Shown here: in pieces, positions 1 through 9,764 of the stretch
Layout of the letters: every line of letters starts with the position of its first letter
Position numbering within the stretch: position 1 is the stretch's first letter
Assembly: GCF_024347655.1 (NCBI RefSeq)
Contig: NZ_AP025514.1
Location: forward strand, 1,550,001-1,614,000
Source: Vibrio toranzoniae
GTDB lineage: Bacteria > Pseudomonadota > Gammaproteobacteria > Enterobacterales > Vibrionaceae
Reading direction: 5' to 3'
Length of the DNA: 64,000 nt
The notes under the pieces: model-generated
Databases searched by the model: none
What the model was told of the DNA's origin: nothing
The model's input: the letters and a program-made list of their open reading frames with translations, nothing else
Translations under genes and position numbers: made by a program

Positions 1-762
1 GAGAAAACACTCAATATTCAGCTGTTCTTCCGTACTACTCGGAGTTTATCGGTTACTAAATCGGGTGAGCTCTACTATAACGAATTACTGAAAGCGTTAA
101 GTGCACTCGAAAAAGCCAACCACGTGGCGTCTAACCTTTTAGAAGTCCCACATGGTCGCGTGAAAATTGGTTTGCTTCCAGAGACTGGCGATATCGTTCA
201 ATCTACCCTATTTAAATTTCAAGATTTATACCCTGAGGTTGAGCTCGATATAAGAAGTATCAGTAACGGATTTCTTGATATGTACCGCCAAGGATTAGAC
301 CTCGCAATGCATGGTGGCCGCTTAAGTGATTCCAACGTAGTCGCGCGTAAGGTGATGGATTTACGACGTATTTTTGTTGCGAGTCCAGAATACATAAAAA
401 AATACGGTAAGCCTTCAACGGTTGAAGAACTCTCTCGCTTTCCATGTGTTTGTTTCCGTTGGCCAAGCGGTGATATAGACAAAGAATGGCAAGTCTCTGA
501 TCATATAATTAAGGTTGAACCTTCTATCGTCAGCGACAGTATAGGTTTCGTAAAAGGTGCATCTACACGCCACCGAGGCATCGCTCTGTTACCAGAACTG
601 ATGGTAAGGCAAGAACTAAAGGACGGCTCACTGATTAACCTATTCCCTATTGATGTCATACAAAAAGAAGAAGCTTGGCTATTGTATCCACAACGTAAAG
701 CTTTGAGCCATGCCAGCCAATTATTGATTGACTTTTTGTTACAAGAACTGCCAAATATATAA
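1..762 (+). CDS. LysR-family transcriptional regulator (5' truncated by window edge)
   Basis: The frame is open from the first base, so the true start lies outside the window. The first codons carry the end of the winged helix-turn-helix, with the LysR-typical RTTRSLSVTKSGELYY stretch, followed by a helical linker and then the periplasmic-binding-protein-like effector domain beginning near GRVKIGLLPETGD. About 250 codons are visible, close to the normal 300-residue family length minus part of the DNA-binding domain. It lies 100 bp upstream of an RND efflux operon in the same direction, so it may control that operon; this is inference, since LysR regulators are more often divergent from their targets. 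The effector is unknown. Confidence 0.9.
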   Translation, partial: EKTLNIQLFFRTTRSLSVTKSGELYYNELLKALSALEKANHVASNLLEVPHGRVKIGLLPETGDIVQSTLFKFQDLYPEVELDIRSISNGFLDMYRQGLDLAMHGGRLSDSNVVARKVMDLRRIFVASPEYIKKYGKPSTVEELSRFPCVCFRWPSGDIDKEWQVSDHIIKVEPSIVSDSIGFVKGASTRHRGIALLPELMVRQELKDGSLINLFPIDVIQKEEAWLLYPQRKALSHASQLLIDFLLQELPNI

Positions 763-861
763 TTATTGTCACGATTATCATGACAGTGTTATACCGTTAA
801 CACTGATTATCTGTGACTTACATCTAGATAGAATTGCGCCATCAATTTTTAGGAACAATTA

Positions 862-1992
862 ATGATGTCAATCTATCGCTACTCCCTACTTGCCACTACG
901 CTTCTGCCTCTTATCGGTTGCAACCCATCTGCTATCACTGAACCATCCGTTACTTCTGCGCCATCGAGCGCTTCTATCAAAGTAACACAAGAGCAACCTA
1001 TCCAGGTCATTCAGCTTGAACCGCTTGCGAACCAAGCTCAAAAGTCATTTACAGGTAAACTAAAATCTTCTGAAACCGCGGGCGTGGCATTTCGTGTTCC
1101 TGGCACCATTCAAAGTATCTTAGTTTCTACGGGAGACACTGTAGTTAAAGGCCAACCTTTAGCAGAACTTGATCCGCATGACTATCAAGTGACATTGGAA
1201 GAATTACAAGCTCGCGCACTAGAGGCGAAGTCAGCACGTAAACTTGCTAAGGTGGAGCTAGCGCGCGTGAAACAAGCGATTGATGACAACGCCATTGCCA
1301 ACGTCAACTTAGACCGAGCAATCAGTAGCTACGAGCGTAGCGAATCGGCTGTTAAAGTGGTGGAGCAAAATATCCGTCGCGCTAAAGACTCCATTCGTTA
1401 TACCCAACTACTTGCGCCTTTCGATGGAGTCGTTGCTTCTTCGAACTTTGACCAGTACGAGCAAGTTCTACCGGGCACCTCTGTATTTACGATTCACAAC
1501 CCAGACCAACTGGAAGTTACAATTGATGTCCCTGAGAATCTCATTCATAAGTTCAGCCCTGATCAACAATCGAAAATTAGTTGGTATGGTTCAAAGCTAG
1601 GTCTAACGGCTTACGCTAGCGAGATCTCGACTCAACCGCACCCAATCAAACAAACCTACTCGGTGACCTACCGTTTAGCACCAATCGGTGATGATCGAGT
1701 GAGTAGGCAGCTTTTACCGGGCAAAGCCGTAACCTTGTCGACTCAGCTAGATGACATCTCCAATAACTTCTGTCTACCTTATTCAGCTATTGTGAATCAA
1801 TCAGGTATCGAGCAAGTGTTCACGATCGAAAATGAGCAAGCGCAAGGTGTGATGGTTAGTGTTATGTCACTTAAAAAAGACTCAGCGTGTGTTGAATCAA
1901 CATTGAAGGGGGGTGACTACGTTGTAGTTAGTGGTTCTCAATACGTTATCGAAGGCCAACATTTCTCCAATATCCAAGTTAAGAGCCTGTAG
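862..1992 (+). CDS. RND efflux periplasmic adaptor lipoprotein (membrane fusion protein)
   Basis: This is the periplasmic adaptor that joins an RND pump to its outer-membrane channel. A lipoprotein signal peptide ends in lipobox LIGC (Cys20). The barrel-sandwich (lipoyl) halves are visible around GTIQSILVSTGDTVVKGQP and APFDGVVASS, flanking an alpha-helical hairpin rich in Ala, Lys and Glu (about residues 105-170). Length 376 residues is usual for HlyD/AcrA-type adaptors. The start follows an AGGAAC motif 8 bases upstream. The pump gene begins 7 bases after its stop, so it is the first gene of a three-gene efflux operon. Substrates cannot be told from sequence. Confidence 0.93.
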   Translation: MMSIYRYSLLATTLLPLIGCNPSAITEPSVTSAPSSASIKVTQEQPIQVIQLEPLANQAQKSFTGKLKSSETAGVAFRVPGTIQSILVSTGDTVVKGQPLAELDPHDYQVTLEELQARALEAKSARKLAKVELARVKQAIDDNAIANVNLDRAISSYERSESAVKVVEQNIRRAKDSIRYTQLLAPFDGVVASSNFDQYEQVLPGTSVFTIHNPDQLEVTIDVPENLIHKFSPDQQSKISWYGSKLGLTAYASEISTQPHPIKQTYSVTYRLAPIGDDRVSRQLLPGKAVTLSTQLDDISNNFCLPYSAIVNQSGIEQVFTIENEQAQGVMVSVMSLKKDSACVESTLKGGDYVVVSGSQYVIEGQHFSNIQVKSL

Positions 1993-1999
1993 GTAAACC

Positions 2000-4900
2000 A
2001 TGATGAATCTAGCTGATTTCGCGATCAAACAACGCACCTTCATCCTGTTTTTCACTGCATTGAGTGTTATCGCAGGCCTGTTTTCTTATTTTGATTTGGG
2101 CAAACTTGAAGACCCAAGCTTCACCATAAAAACCGCCGTGGTAGTGACCCTATATCCTGGTGCCTCAGCCGAAGAAGTGGAACAACAAGTCACGGACACC
2201 GTCGAAACCAAGCTGCAAGGAATGGCATCGTTAAACCGACTTCGTTCATTGTCTCGCCCAGGTATATCAATGGTGTTTGTAGACTTGAAAGAGTCACTAA
2301 ACTCCAAACAGCTACCACAAGAATGGGACTTGCTACGTCGTAAAGTATCAGACATGAAATTACTCCTACCTACTACCGCCCAAATCAGCGTAGTACAAGA
2401 TGAGTTCTCTGAAGTGTATGGCATGCTTTTTTCAATACACAGCAATGATGCGTCCCCTGTTGAACTTCGTCGTTATGCAGAAGAGTTACAGCGTCGGATT
2501 AAAACTGTAGACGGAATTAAGAAAGTGGAATTGCACGGTGTTCAACCTCGCGTGGTGCATATTGATATTCCAGACGAGCGATTAGCTCAATACGGTTTGT
2601 CGATGGCTCAAGTTTGGAGCCAACTGAACACGCAGAACACCACGTTTGATTCCGGTAAATTCTCTGCAGGCAGTGAGCGCATTCGTGTTCACCAATCGAG
2701 CCAATTTACTTCGCTCACGGACATTAAAAACTTGATGATCAAGGGCGGTGTGAGTGAGCTTGGCATCGGTCTATTGCGCCTTGGCGATATTGCTGATGTG
2801 ACTATGGGTTATCAAGAACCAATGATGACGGCAAATCGTTATAACGGGGTGCCAGCAGTAACACTCGCGGTAAGCCCTGTCTCCGGCGTGAACGTCGTAT
2901 CTCTGGGGGACGACATCAACCGAATTGTTAAAGAGTTCCAAACGTCACTGCCATTGGGTGTCAAAGTCGCAACTGTTGCCAACCAACCAGAAGAAGTTCA
3001 AAAATCGATCGATAACTTCGTTAACAACCTGCTTGAAAGTGTCGCGATTGTATTTGTCGTATTATCGATTTTCATGGGCTTAAAGAGTGCAACGATTGTA
3101 GGTTCAAGTCTACTATTGACGATTCTACTAACGTTAATCTACATGAATATCGCCGCTATCGATTTACACCGTGTATCTTTAGGCACGTTTATCCTCGCTC
3201 TTGGCATGTTGGTGGATAACGCGATTGTGATTACCGACATGATGATCGTGAAGATTAACAAAGGTATCAACCGCACTGTTGCGGCCATCGATTCAGTTAA
3301 AGAAACAGGAATGCCGCTATTTGGCGCGACAGTTATCGCCATTATGGGTGCAAGTCCGGTTATATTTTCTCAGACAGACGCCGCCGAATTTGCGAGCTCA
3401 GTATTCTTAATCATCGCCTCATCGTTACTGCTGTCTTGGCTCGTGGCCATGACGTTCACTACCCTAATGTGTTGGATGTTCATCAAACCAACCAAACAAA
3501 AAACCGATAACAAAGTGAGCTTGTACCGCAAGAGTGTTAACTGGACAGTCGATAACCCAATGAAAGCATTGACTGGCCTCATTCCGCTGATTCTAGTGAC
3601 GGCGTTAGCTATTCCAAACATTGCGATTAACTTCATTCCACAAGCGGATCGCCCAATCTTGCTCCTCGATTATTGGTTACCGAATGGTGCAAAGATAGAA
3701 CGAACCTCGCAAGACATGAAACGCATTGAATCTTGGTTATTAGAGCAGCCGGAAGTGACCAATATTTCAACCTATGTCGGAGCTGGTGCGCCGCGCTTCT
3801 CAGTCACCATAGAACCAGAACCATTCGATCCCGCTTATGGTCAGATCTTGATTAATGCGGCCGATTATCCATCACTCAGTGCGTTGGTTACTCGTGGTGA
3901 TAAATGGTTAGCGAAAGAATTTCCAGACGCTGAACCACGATTCAGAGGTTTAAAGCTCGCCACTTCAGATAAATTCAGTGTCGAAGCACGTTTCTCTGGT
4001 CCTGATGTTGCCGTGTTACATGATTTATCGAACCAAGCGAAAGCCATTTTTGAAGCACACCCTGACACCAAATACGTGCGTGACGACTGGCGCCAAAAAA
4101 GCAAAGTACTTGAGCCGATAATCAACCAAGACAAAATTCGTCATGCTGGTATTGATCGAGCAGACATAGCATTCGCGATGAAACGTGTTTCTGAGGGCAT
4201 GCCTGTTGGCCAAATGAACCTAAACGATGAAATAGTGACAATTCAAGTCCGTGGAATTGAAAGCTCAATTGAATCGTTAGAAACGTTACCCGTCCGCTCA
4301 CTACTTGGTTTACACAGCGTACCACTTGGCCAAGTTGTCGATGGGTTTGAACTCACCAGCGAAGAAACCATGATTTGGCGTCGTGACCGCGTAAAAACCA
4401 TTACCGCGCAAGCAGGAGTTGGTCGTGACACTACGCCAGCAGCAGTAAGGAACTCAGTGATTGATGATATTGAAGCTATCGCGCTCCCACCGGGTTACAG
4501 CATGGAATGGGGAGGCGAATACTACGACGAACACAAAGCCGTCAGCGATATTCTTAAGCAACTTCCAAAAGCAACCTTGTTAATGGTAATCATCTTGGTC
4601 GCAATGTTTAACGGTTTCAAGCAACCCGTCATCATCTTTGCTACGCTGCCGTTAGCGGCAACAGGTGCAACATTCAGCTTATTATTATTAGATAAACCCT
4701 TTGGTTTTATGGCGTTGATTGGCGCAGTAACACTCACCGGTATGATCATCAAAAACGGCATCGTGTTGATGGATCAGATTGAACTTGAGCGTTCTAATGG
4801 TCGTTCGTTATCAGATGCAATCAAAGAAGCAACCGTGAACCGTACCATGGCCATTTCGATGGGGGCATTAACCACGGGCCTTGGCATGATCCCACTGTTA

Positions 4901-5131
4901 ACCGATTTGCTGTTCGACCAAATGGCCGCAACCATCATCGGTGGTCTCGCCGCGGCAACGGTATTGTCACTGTTCGTGATGCCAGCATTATACAAACTCT
5001 TCTATCGTTCAGAAGAGAGGGTAACTACGGGAAACGAAATCATTAAAGACTCAATTACTGTGCATGATGAGACACCCAATTTCACAGAACGTGGAGCCAC
5101 AAACACCAACCAGTCAAACATTAATCAATAA
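2000..5131 (+). CDS. RND efflux transporter permease (AcrB/HAE family)
   Basis: This is the inner-membrane proton-driven pump of the tripartite system. Its 1043 residues match the family norm of 1020-1050. The first transmembrane helix is at residues 10-30 and a large periplasmic porter domain follows. The TM4 proton-relay motif reads GMLVDNAIVITDMM, with Asp-Asn in place of the Asp-Asp of AcrB; the equivalent in the second half is TGMIIKNGIVLMDQI. The internal duplication typical of RND pumps is evident. It is flanked closely by adaptor (7 bases) and outer-membrane factor (11 bases), so all three genes are almost certainly co-transcribed. The C-terminal tail after the last helix is polar and Asn/Thr rich. 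Confidence 0.95.
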   Translation: MMNLADFAIKQRTFILFFTALSVIAGLFSYFDLGKLEDPSFTIKTAVVVTLYPGASAEEVEQQVTDTVETKLQGMASLNRLRSLSRPGISMVFVDLKESLNSKQLPQEWDLLRRKVSDMKLLLPTTAQISVVQDEFSEVYGMLFSIHSNDASPVELRRYAEELQRRIKTVDGIKKVELHGVQPRVVHIDIPDERLAQYGLSMAQVWSQLNTQNTTFDSGKFSAGSERIRVHQSSQFTSLTDIKNLMIKGGVSELGIGLLRLGDIADVTMGYQEPMMTANRYNGVPAVTLAVSPVSGVNVVSLGDDINRIVKEFQTSLPLGVKVATVANQPEEVQKSIDNFVNNLLESVAIVFVVLSIFMGLKSATIVGSSLLLTILLTLIYMNIAAIDLHRVSLGTFILALGMLVDNAIVITDMMIVKINKGINRTVAAIDSVKETGMPLFGATVIAIMGASPVIFSQTDAAEFASSVFLIIASSLLLSWLVAMTFTTLMCWMFIKPTKQKTDNKVSLYRKSVNWTVDNPMKALTGLIPLILVTALAIPNIAINFIPQADRPILLLDYWLPNGAKIERTSQDMKRIESWLLEQPEVTNISTYVGAGAPRFSVTIEPEPFDPAYGQILINAADYPSLSALVTRGDKWLAKEFPDAEPRFRGLKLATSDKFSVEARFSGPDVAVLHDLSNQAKAIFEAHPDTKYVRDDWRQKSKVLEPIINQDKIRHAGIDRADIAFAMKRVSEGMPVGQMNLNDEIVTIQVRGIESSIESLETLPVRSLLGLHSVPLGQVVDGFELTSEETMIWRRDRVKTITAQAGVGRDTTPAAVRNSVIDDIEAIALPPGYSMEWGGEYYDEHKAVSDILKQLPKATLLMVIILVAMFNGFKQPVIIFATLPLAATGATFSLLLLDKPFGFMALIGAVTLTGMIIKNGIVLMDQIELERSNGRSLSDAIKEATVNRTMAISMGALTTGLGMIPLLTDLLFDQMAATIIGGLAAATVLSLFVMPALYKLFYRSEERVTTGNEIIKDSITVHDETPNFTERGATNTNQSNINQ

Positions 5132-5142
5132 GGAGCATAAAC

Positions 5143-6693
5143 ATGTATCTATTACCTCGGTTTAAAGCGGCTCCTATTGCCTTAGCATTGCTGCTTACAG
5201 GTTGTGCGGTTGGCCCAGATTACCAAGAGCCACAAACAACGATGGCTAAAACTTTTCTGTACAATCAAGATAGCGAGAGCCACAGCGAAACAAGCGAACA
5301 AGACAATCACTGGTGGGTGCAGTTTAATGATGCAACGTTAAACCAATTAGTGAGAGATGTTCAAAGTCAAAACATCCCACTCAAATTGGCGGCAGAACGT
5401 ATCAACATGGCTAGCTCGTACAAAAGTGTTGTAGCGTCATTTAAAGTGCCAACGGTGAATATTGGTGGCGGCTACTACAATATTCAGCTAAGCGAGAACG
5501 ACTCCCTACTCGGCCCTGTATTTGGCGCTTCTAACGCGGTTGAATCAACGACCGGTATATCGCTACTTGACGCGCAACACGACGGCGGTTTCTTAGGGGC
5601 AAGTATCGCATGGGAAGTGGATTTATTCGGACGTATCGATAGACAATCCAACGCCGCAACGATTCGAGTAGAACAAGCCGAGATATTCCAATCGGGGTTG
5701 AATACGCTGATTACCGCAGACGTGATTCACAATTACCTACAATATCGTGGGGCACAAGAACGTAAAGCAATTGCGATGGACAATATCCAAGACCAACAAC
5801 GCACACTTGAACTGGTTACCAAAGTCGTTCGTAGCGGTTATGGCTCGGAGTTAGACCTAGCTCAAGCAAAAGCGATGCTTGCCGCGACAGAATCGATTGT
5901 TCCGCAACTAGAAATTGCAGAACAAGTTCACAAACAGCGTATAGCAGTATTGTTGGGAGCATCACTCTCGAACGTCAACCAACGCCTAGCGGGCGAATTT
6001 ACCTTGCCACGAATGAATGATGTCATCCCAACAGGCTTACCTTCTGACTTGTTAGAACAACGCCCTGACATTCGAATCGCGGAACGCGAAATGGCCGCGA
6101 TCAATGAAGAACTTGGCGCTAGCATCGCCAATCGTTATCCAAAGTTCTTCCTAACTGGTACACCAGGCGTGACTGCGGGAAGCTTTGATGACTTGTTCAG
6201 CAGCGACTCTTTTGGTTGGGCAGCATCCGCAGGCATTAGCTGGAATGTGTTTGATGGTGGTCGAGGTGAAGCTATGATCGAGATGAACGGAGCAAGGTTT
6301 CGCTCAGCTGCACTTAATTACCAACATTCGGTAGACAGTGCATTAACAGAAGTAGATTCAAGCCTGTTCGCCTATGGCCGCAGTCAAGAGAACCAAAAAC
6401 GTATTGATGAAGCCACCCTAGCCGTCGATGGCGCGGTCAGTAAAGCCAAGTCATTATATAGAGCTGGCCTAGTGGATTACTTATCGGTATTAGATGCACA
6501 GAGACAACAAAAAATGATGCAAGACCGCCAAGTGGCCGCCAAACTTCAAACAGCCAGCACCACCATTGCTGTATACAAAGCCTTAGGCGGAGATTGGCAA
6601 GTAAAGCCGAAAGTAAACGCCTCTGAACAGACAGCAAAAGAAGGTCAAGCAACATACAAAACACCTAGCAACAAACAGAGCATCGAGAGTTAG
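5143..6693 (+). CDS. TolC/NodT-family outer-membrane efflux lipoprotein
   Basis: This outer-membrane channel component completes the RND operon. A lipoprotein signal ends in LLLTGC (Cys21), followed by the NodT-subfamily signature AVGPDYQEP. Two repeated coiled-coil plus beta-strand segments typical of TolC-like proteins are seen, including SWEVDLFGR-like and ISWNVFDGGR motifs, and the LLEQRPDIRIAEREM motif between them. Length 516 residues fits the family (450-520). The start is preceded by AAGGAG 8 bases upstream. A strong hairpin terminator lies about 50 bp after the stop. Confidence 0.93.
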   Translation: MYLLPRFKAAPIALALLLTGCAVGPDYQEPQTTMAKTFLYNQDSESHSETSEQDNHWWVQFNDATLNQLVRDVQSQNIPLKLAAERINMASSYKSVVASFKVPTVNIGGGYYNIQLSENDSLLGPVFGASNAVESTTGISLLDAQHDGGFLGASIAWEVDLFGRIDRQSNAATIRVEQAEIFQSGLNTLITADVIHNYLQYRGAQERKAIAMDNIQDQQRTLELVTKVVRSGYGSELDLAQAKAMLAATESIVPQLEIAEQVHKQRIAVLLGASLSNVNQRLAGEFTLPRMNDVIPTGLPSDLLEQRPDIRIAEREMAAINEELGASIANRYPKFFLTGTPGVTAGSFDDLFSSDSFGWAASAGISWNVFDGGRGEAMIEMNGARFRSAALNYQHSVDSALTEVDSSLFAYGRSQENQKRIDEATLAVDGAVSKAKSLYRAGLVDYLSVLDAQRQQKMMQDRQVAAKLQTASTTIAVYKALGGDWQVKPKVNASEQTAKEGQATYKTPSNKQSIES

Positions 6694-6745
6694 AGTTGAT
6701 TAAATAAGCAGCGACAGCTTACTTGCATGGACAATTAGATCCATA

Positions 6746-6778
6746 AAAAATACCGCTGATGATCTCGGCGGTATTTTT
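6746..6778. terminator. Bidirectional intrinsic terminator after the RND operon
   Basis: An 11-bp perfect inverted repeat (aaaaataccgc and its complement) with an 11-base loop has A and T runs at its outer ends. It can end transcripts of the plus-strand efflux operon and of the converging minus-strand gene. Confidence 0.85.
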
Positions 6779-6820
6779 GTATTTAACGGTACGCATCTGG
6801 AAGTCTCTGCCGGCCTAAGT

Positions 6821-7273
6821 CTAATGAATACGCACTTTTCCAATTGGGTTTAGACGGCTAAATCGATACTTAGGGTAATATATCCAAAATAGTTCTTTGT
6901 TCTTAGAATCTTGAGCTATTAATAACTCAACCTCACCAGTATTAGTAACAATACGCACTTTACTTTTAGATAATGGGGCCGTTCTATTCATCTTCACGTA
7001 CTTCTTATTTTTCAAAGAATCTAACAATTTAGATGCTTCAAACTCTTCATGTGCCTCAATGACGAAACTAGACGCACTCAACTCTTCAGAAAGGAGCCAT
7101 CTAATTTGATATTTTTGAGAAAAAAACAGAACAATACTAATGAACGCGACTCCGATTAATAGTATTGACGCTTTTCCATTCTTATGCCAAACGCCAACAA
7201 ACATTGCTGAAAGTAAGCTGACAATAAAAACTAAGGCGGTAACCGTGAACCAAATATCTAAATAATTACCCAT
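6821..7273 (-). CDS. Hypothetical small inner-membrane protein
   Basis: I do not recognise this family. The protein of about 150 residues has two predicted membrane helices near the N-terminus (WFTVTALVFIVSLLSAMFV and ILLIGVAFISIVLFF). A soluble C-terminal domain follows, with basic KSKVRIVTNTGEVELLIAQD and IYYPKYRFSRLNP segments. I chose the internal ATG (MGNYLDIW) because GGGGAG lies just ahead of it; an upstream GTG is the alternative. It sits between the RND terminator and the deformylase gene, just outside the last attC of the cassette array, so it is probably stable chromosomal sequence rather than a cassette. Confidence 0.6.
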   Translation of the reverse strand: MGNYLDIWFTVTALVFIVSLLSAMFVGVWHKNGKASILLIGVAFISIVLFFSQKYQIRWLLSEELSASSFVIEAHEEFEASKLLDSLKNKKYVKMNRTAPLSKSKVRIVTNTGEVELLIAQDSKNKELFWIYYPKYRFSRLNPIGKVRIH

Positions 7274-7343
7274 AACTCCCCTGTTCACAAACCATCTAAT
7301 TCAGTAGCAAACAACACGATATGACACACTTAAGAATACAAAA

Positions 7344-7841
7344 TCAACCTTTTGCGTGCTTTTTAACCTTTTTCATGGCCATTTGACGCTTAAGTGGAGA
7401 AAGGTAGTCAATAAACAAATTGCCCGACAAATGATCTATTTCGTGCTGCATTACGATAGCTAAGAAATCATCGCTTTCTATGGTAATTGGCTTACCTTCG
7501 CGATCTAAAGCAGACACAACAACTGAAGTAAAACGCTCTACGTCTGCATAGTAATCAGGAACTGATAAACAACCTTCTTGACCTAATGCTTTATCTGAGC
7601 CACTAACCACTTCTGGGTTAATCAAAATTAACGGTTCATCTCGACTTTCTGAAAGATCGATAATAACAACGGCCTCTTTATGACCAACTTGAGTCGACGC
7701 CAAACCTATACCATTGTCAGTCGCATATAACGTTTCCAACATATCGTCTATTAATGTTTGTACCGTCGACAGATCTTGCACCTTTTCCGCTTTAAGCTTG
7801 AGCCTTGGGTCTGGTGCAGTCAGAATTTCTAAAACTGCCAT
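7344..7841 (-). CDS. def: Peptide deformylase (second, Def2-like copy)
   Basis: This metalloenzyme removes the N-formyl group from nascent polypeptides. All three family motifs are present: GIGLASTQVG (motif 1, Ser in place of the usual second Ala), EGCLS (motif 2, metal-binding Cys) and HEIDH (motif 3, the two His metal ligands and catalytic Glu). Its 165 residues are close to the 169 of E. coli Def. It stands alone here, without fmt. It lies immediately outside the terminal attC of the array and is read in the same direction as the cassettes. Vibrio genomes commonly carry a second deformylase gene. Confidence 0.93.
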   Translation of the reverse strand: MAVLEILTAPDPRLKLKAEKVQDLSTVQTLIDDMLETLYATDNGIGLASTQVGHKEAVVIIDLSESRDEPLILINPEVVSGSDKALGQEGCLSVPDYYADVERFTSVVVSALDREGKPITIESDDFLAIVMQHEIDHLSGNLFIDYLSPLKRQMAMKKVKKHAKG

Positions 7842-7868
7842 ATTTACCTTCTAGTCCTTGGAAGAAAT

Positions 7869-7987
7869 TAACATCCAATTAAGTAGTGAGCAACGCAATA
7901 CAAAGCCACCGCATAACACCTTAAACACATAAATCAACGCATAGTGAAAATGCCATGCGTTGCGAATCTGCATTAAACGCTTTGTTA
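7869..7987 (-). other. attC site 1 (terminal, left end of array)
   Basis: Slightly degenerate VCR-like site; the closing core reads TAACATCC instead of TAACGCC. It serves the GrpB cassette and supplies its TAA stop. Confidence 0.85.
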
Positions 7988-8497
7988 TGTGAGTAGTTTC
8001 CACTCTAGCGCTTTGGCCTCGTGCTCTTTGATAAAACTATCCTTGCCGTCACAATATATCTCAATATCGTGGTTACATTGAGCTGCTACCTTTCTCTTAA
8101 GTTGCGCATAAGACTCGAGAGCTTCGGGATGAGCGGCAAGGTAATCACGAAACGCTAAATGACGGTAAACATGATTGTCACCCTTTACAAAGGCATGAAT
8201 CTGATGAGTTCTATCGTCGCCGCCCTTTCGATAGTACCTTCTGCCCGAGATCCCAAATTCTCCCATGACTTCATATCCGAGAGATTCAAACTTCGACTTG
8301 TGAGTATCAAGTTCAGACAGTGAGCAGCACTCTATAAGGATGTCAATTATTGGCTTAGCCGCCAAGCCATTAACCGAAGTACTGCCTATGTGATGGATAC
8401 CCTCGATAGCGCTACTCAACGTATTAACCAAAGCATGCTTCTCGTTCTCAAATTGATTCGACCAGTCCGGATTATAGTCAACGACTTCGACTTTCAT
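7985..8497 (-). CDS. GrpB-family (UPF0157) nucleotidyltransferase-like protein
   Basis: The protein of 170 residues has the GrpB/UPF0157 signature HHIGSTSVNGLAAKPIIDI. This is the nucleotidyltransferase-fold core, with the GS and a DxD-like Asp position. HLAFRDYLAAHPEALESYAQLKR, typical of the family, follows. The biochemical role of free-standing GrpB proteins is not settled. The stop codon TAA is formed by the attC core, so the gene and its attC form one cassette. No promoter of its own is obvious. Confidence 0.88.
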   Translation of the reverse strand: MKVEVVDYNPDWSNQFENEKHALVNTLSSAIEGIHHIGSTSVNGLAAKPIIDILIECCSLSELDTHKSKFESLGYEVMGEFGISGRRYYRKGGDDRTHQIHAFVKGDNHVYRHLAFRDYLAAHPEALESYAQLKRKVAAQCNHDIEIYCDGKDSFIKEHEAKALEWKLLT

Positions 8498-8765
8498 ATA
8501 GATAGTTCCATTAAATATCAGTCAATTACAAGGCTTGTCACATACAGGGGCTCGCAAGCACATAACGCCAAATTAATGTGTGAACAACGCTTATACCTTA
8601 GCTAAACCATTGTGCCGTAAACACTAAATTCAAAGCAAACCGAAAATGCCGAGCGTTGCGAATGATCTTCACCCGATAAAATGGACACCCTATTATCTTT
8701 AACCCGTCGCTACTTCATATTCATGCTGGGTTCGATATCCAAGACTTGAGTGCAGTCTATAACGG

Positions 8766-9326
8766 TTATAAAAATGCTGGATATTCAGAACCTCTGTCGG
8801 TATGAAACAATAAACGCTCTTGTGGCTTTCGATTTCTAATTGCCATTCTCAACGAACTCATCGTTAGCTGTGTACTCTTCTTACTACCAAGCGACCAACC
8901 GACGATTTTACGCGAGTAAAGATCGATAACGACCGCTAGATACATCCAACGTTTACCTTGCTTTATATACTTTAGATCTCCAGACCATTGTTGATTAACT
9001 GCCGTTGGTTTTGGTGTGTCTTTTTTAATATTCTTAATCGATTGATAGAACCGATGTAGCTTGGCCATTTTCATGTAAATGCGATAGCTTCGTGCTCTTA
9101 GCCCTTGCTCTCTCATGATCCGAGCCACACGCTTGCGGCTAACCGAAACTCTTTGGCGCCTCAGCTCGGCATGAACTCGTGGACTACCGTAAGTCTCTCG
9201 ACTCTGGGTAAACACTTTAATTATCCGCTTCTTCAAAGCCAGCTCTTCTTGATCGTAGCGGCTTGGCTCTCTATCAAGCCATACGTAGTAACCCGACTTA
9301 GAAACAGATAGAAAACGGCACATCAA
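8766..9326 (-). pseudogene. IS3-family transposase OrfB, internally deleted
   Basis: The N-terminal helical region (LSVSKSGYYVWLDREPS) and DDE-type integrase core are recognisable, with Asp in WSGDLKYI and Asp in HTDRGSEY. Directly after GSEY the frame jumps to sequence that, in another frame, reads YNRYRLHSSLGY, the usual IS3 C-terminus. About 60 residues holding the catalytic Glu are therefore missing and the remaining tail (down to about position 8690) is out of frame. Upstream in the same frame the sequence continues as RFIAHYKTRYSIVL, the normal OrfB start. The enzyme cannot be active. Confidence 0.9.
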
Positions 9327-9690
9327 TACAATGGAATAACGCGTTTTGTAATGGGCTATGAATCGGAATTTTGTCGATTTTCTTGGGCAACGAACGTTGC
9401 CACTTTTTTAGCAAGTCATTCTCGATCTTAAGTTGTTCGTTCTGACGTTCAAGCTCCGCAATCCGACTAGACTCAGCTTTCTGACTCGGGATCTTAGTCC
9501 TTTTCTTACGTTTATCTTCCAAAATACCCCCTTCTCTATAGTCCTTTCGCCATTTAGAAAGCATATAAGGATGGATATCCAATGATAGCGCCACGCTTTT
9601 TGTAGCTCCTTCTCGAAGCTAAAGTCGGACGGCAGTTACCTTAAATTCCGTGAGATATTGTTGAGTTTTTTTACCTGATTTATAAGCTGG
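9298..9690 (-). pseudogene. IS3-family transposase OrfA with nonsense mutation and frameshift
   Basis: OrfA is the helix-turn-helix protein of the IS. It begins MPAYKSGKKTQQYLTEFK near 9690 but has an in-frame TAG at codon 25 (VRL-stop-LREGATKS). The open part then runs through SLDIHPYMLSKWRKDYREGG and the leucine-zipper segment IAELERQNEQLKIENDLLKK. After KKWQR a base appears to be missing: an alternative frame gives FVAQENRQNSDS and a stop, the expected OrfA end overlapping OrfB. These lesions confirm the element is a fossil. Confidence 0.85.
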
Positions 9691-9764
9691 CATAAACACC
9701 TCCAATTGCTATTGAAGGTGTCCACTAGATCGGGTCAATTACAGAATCTGCCTTAAACGCTTTG

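Larger units (their letters stand above)
8663..9743 (-). mobile_element. Decayed IS3-family insertion sequence inside attC 2
   Basis: Imperfect terminal inverted repeats are seen: left end TGATCTTCACCCGATAAAAT and right end (complement) TGTAATTGACCCGATCTAGT, both continuing GGACACC. A GAA target duplication (8660-8662 and 9744-9746) flanks the element. OrfA and OrfB of IS3 type lie on the minus strand. Both are broken: a stop in orfA, a one-base loss before the frameshift window, and a large deletion in orfB. At 1081 bp it is shorter than typical IS3 members (about 1.2-1.5 kb), which fits the internal deletion. Confidence 0.88.
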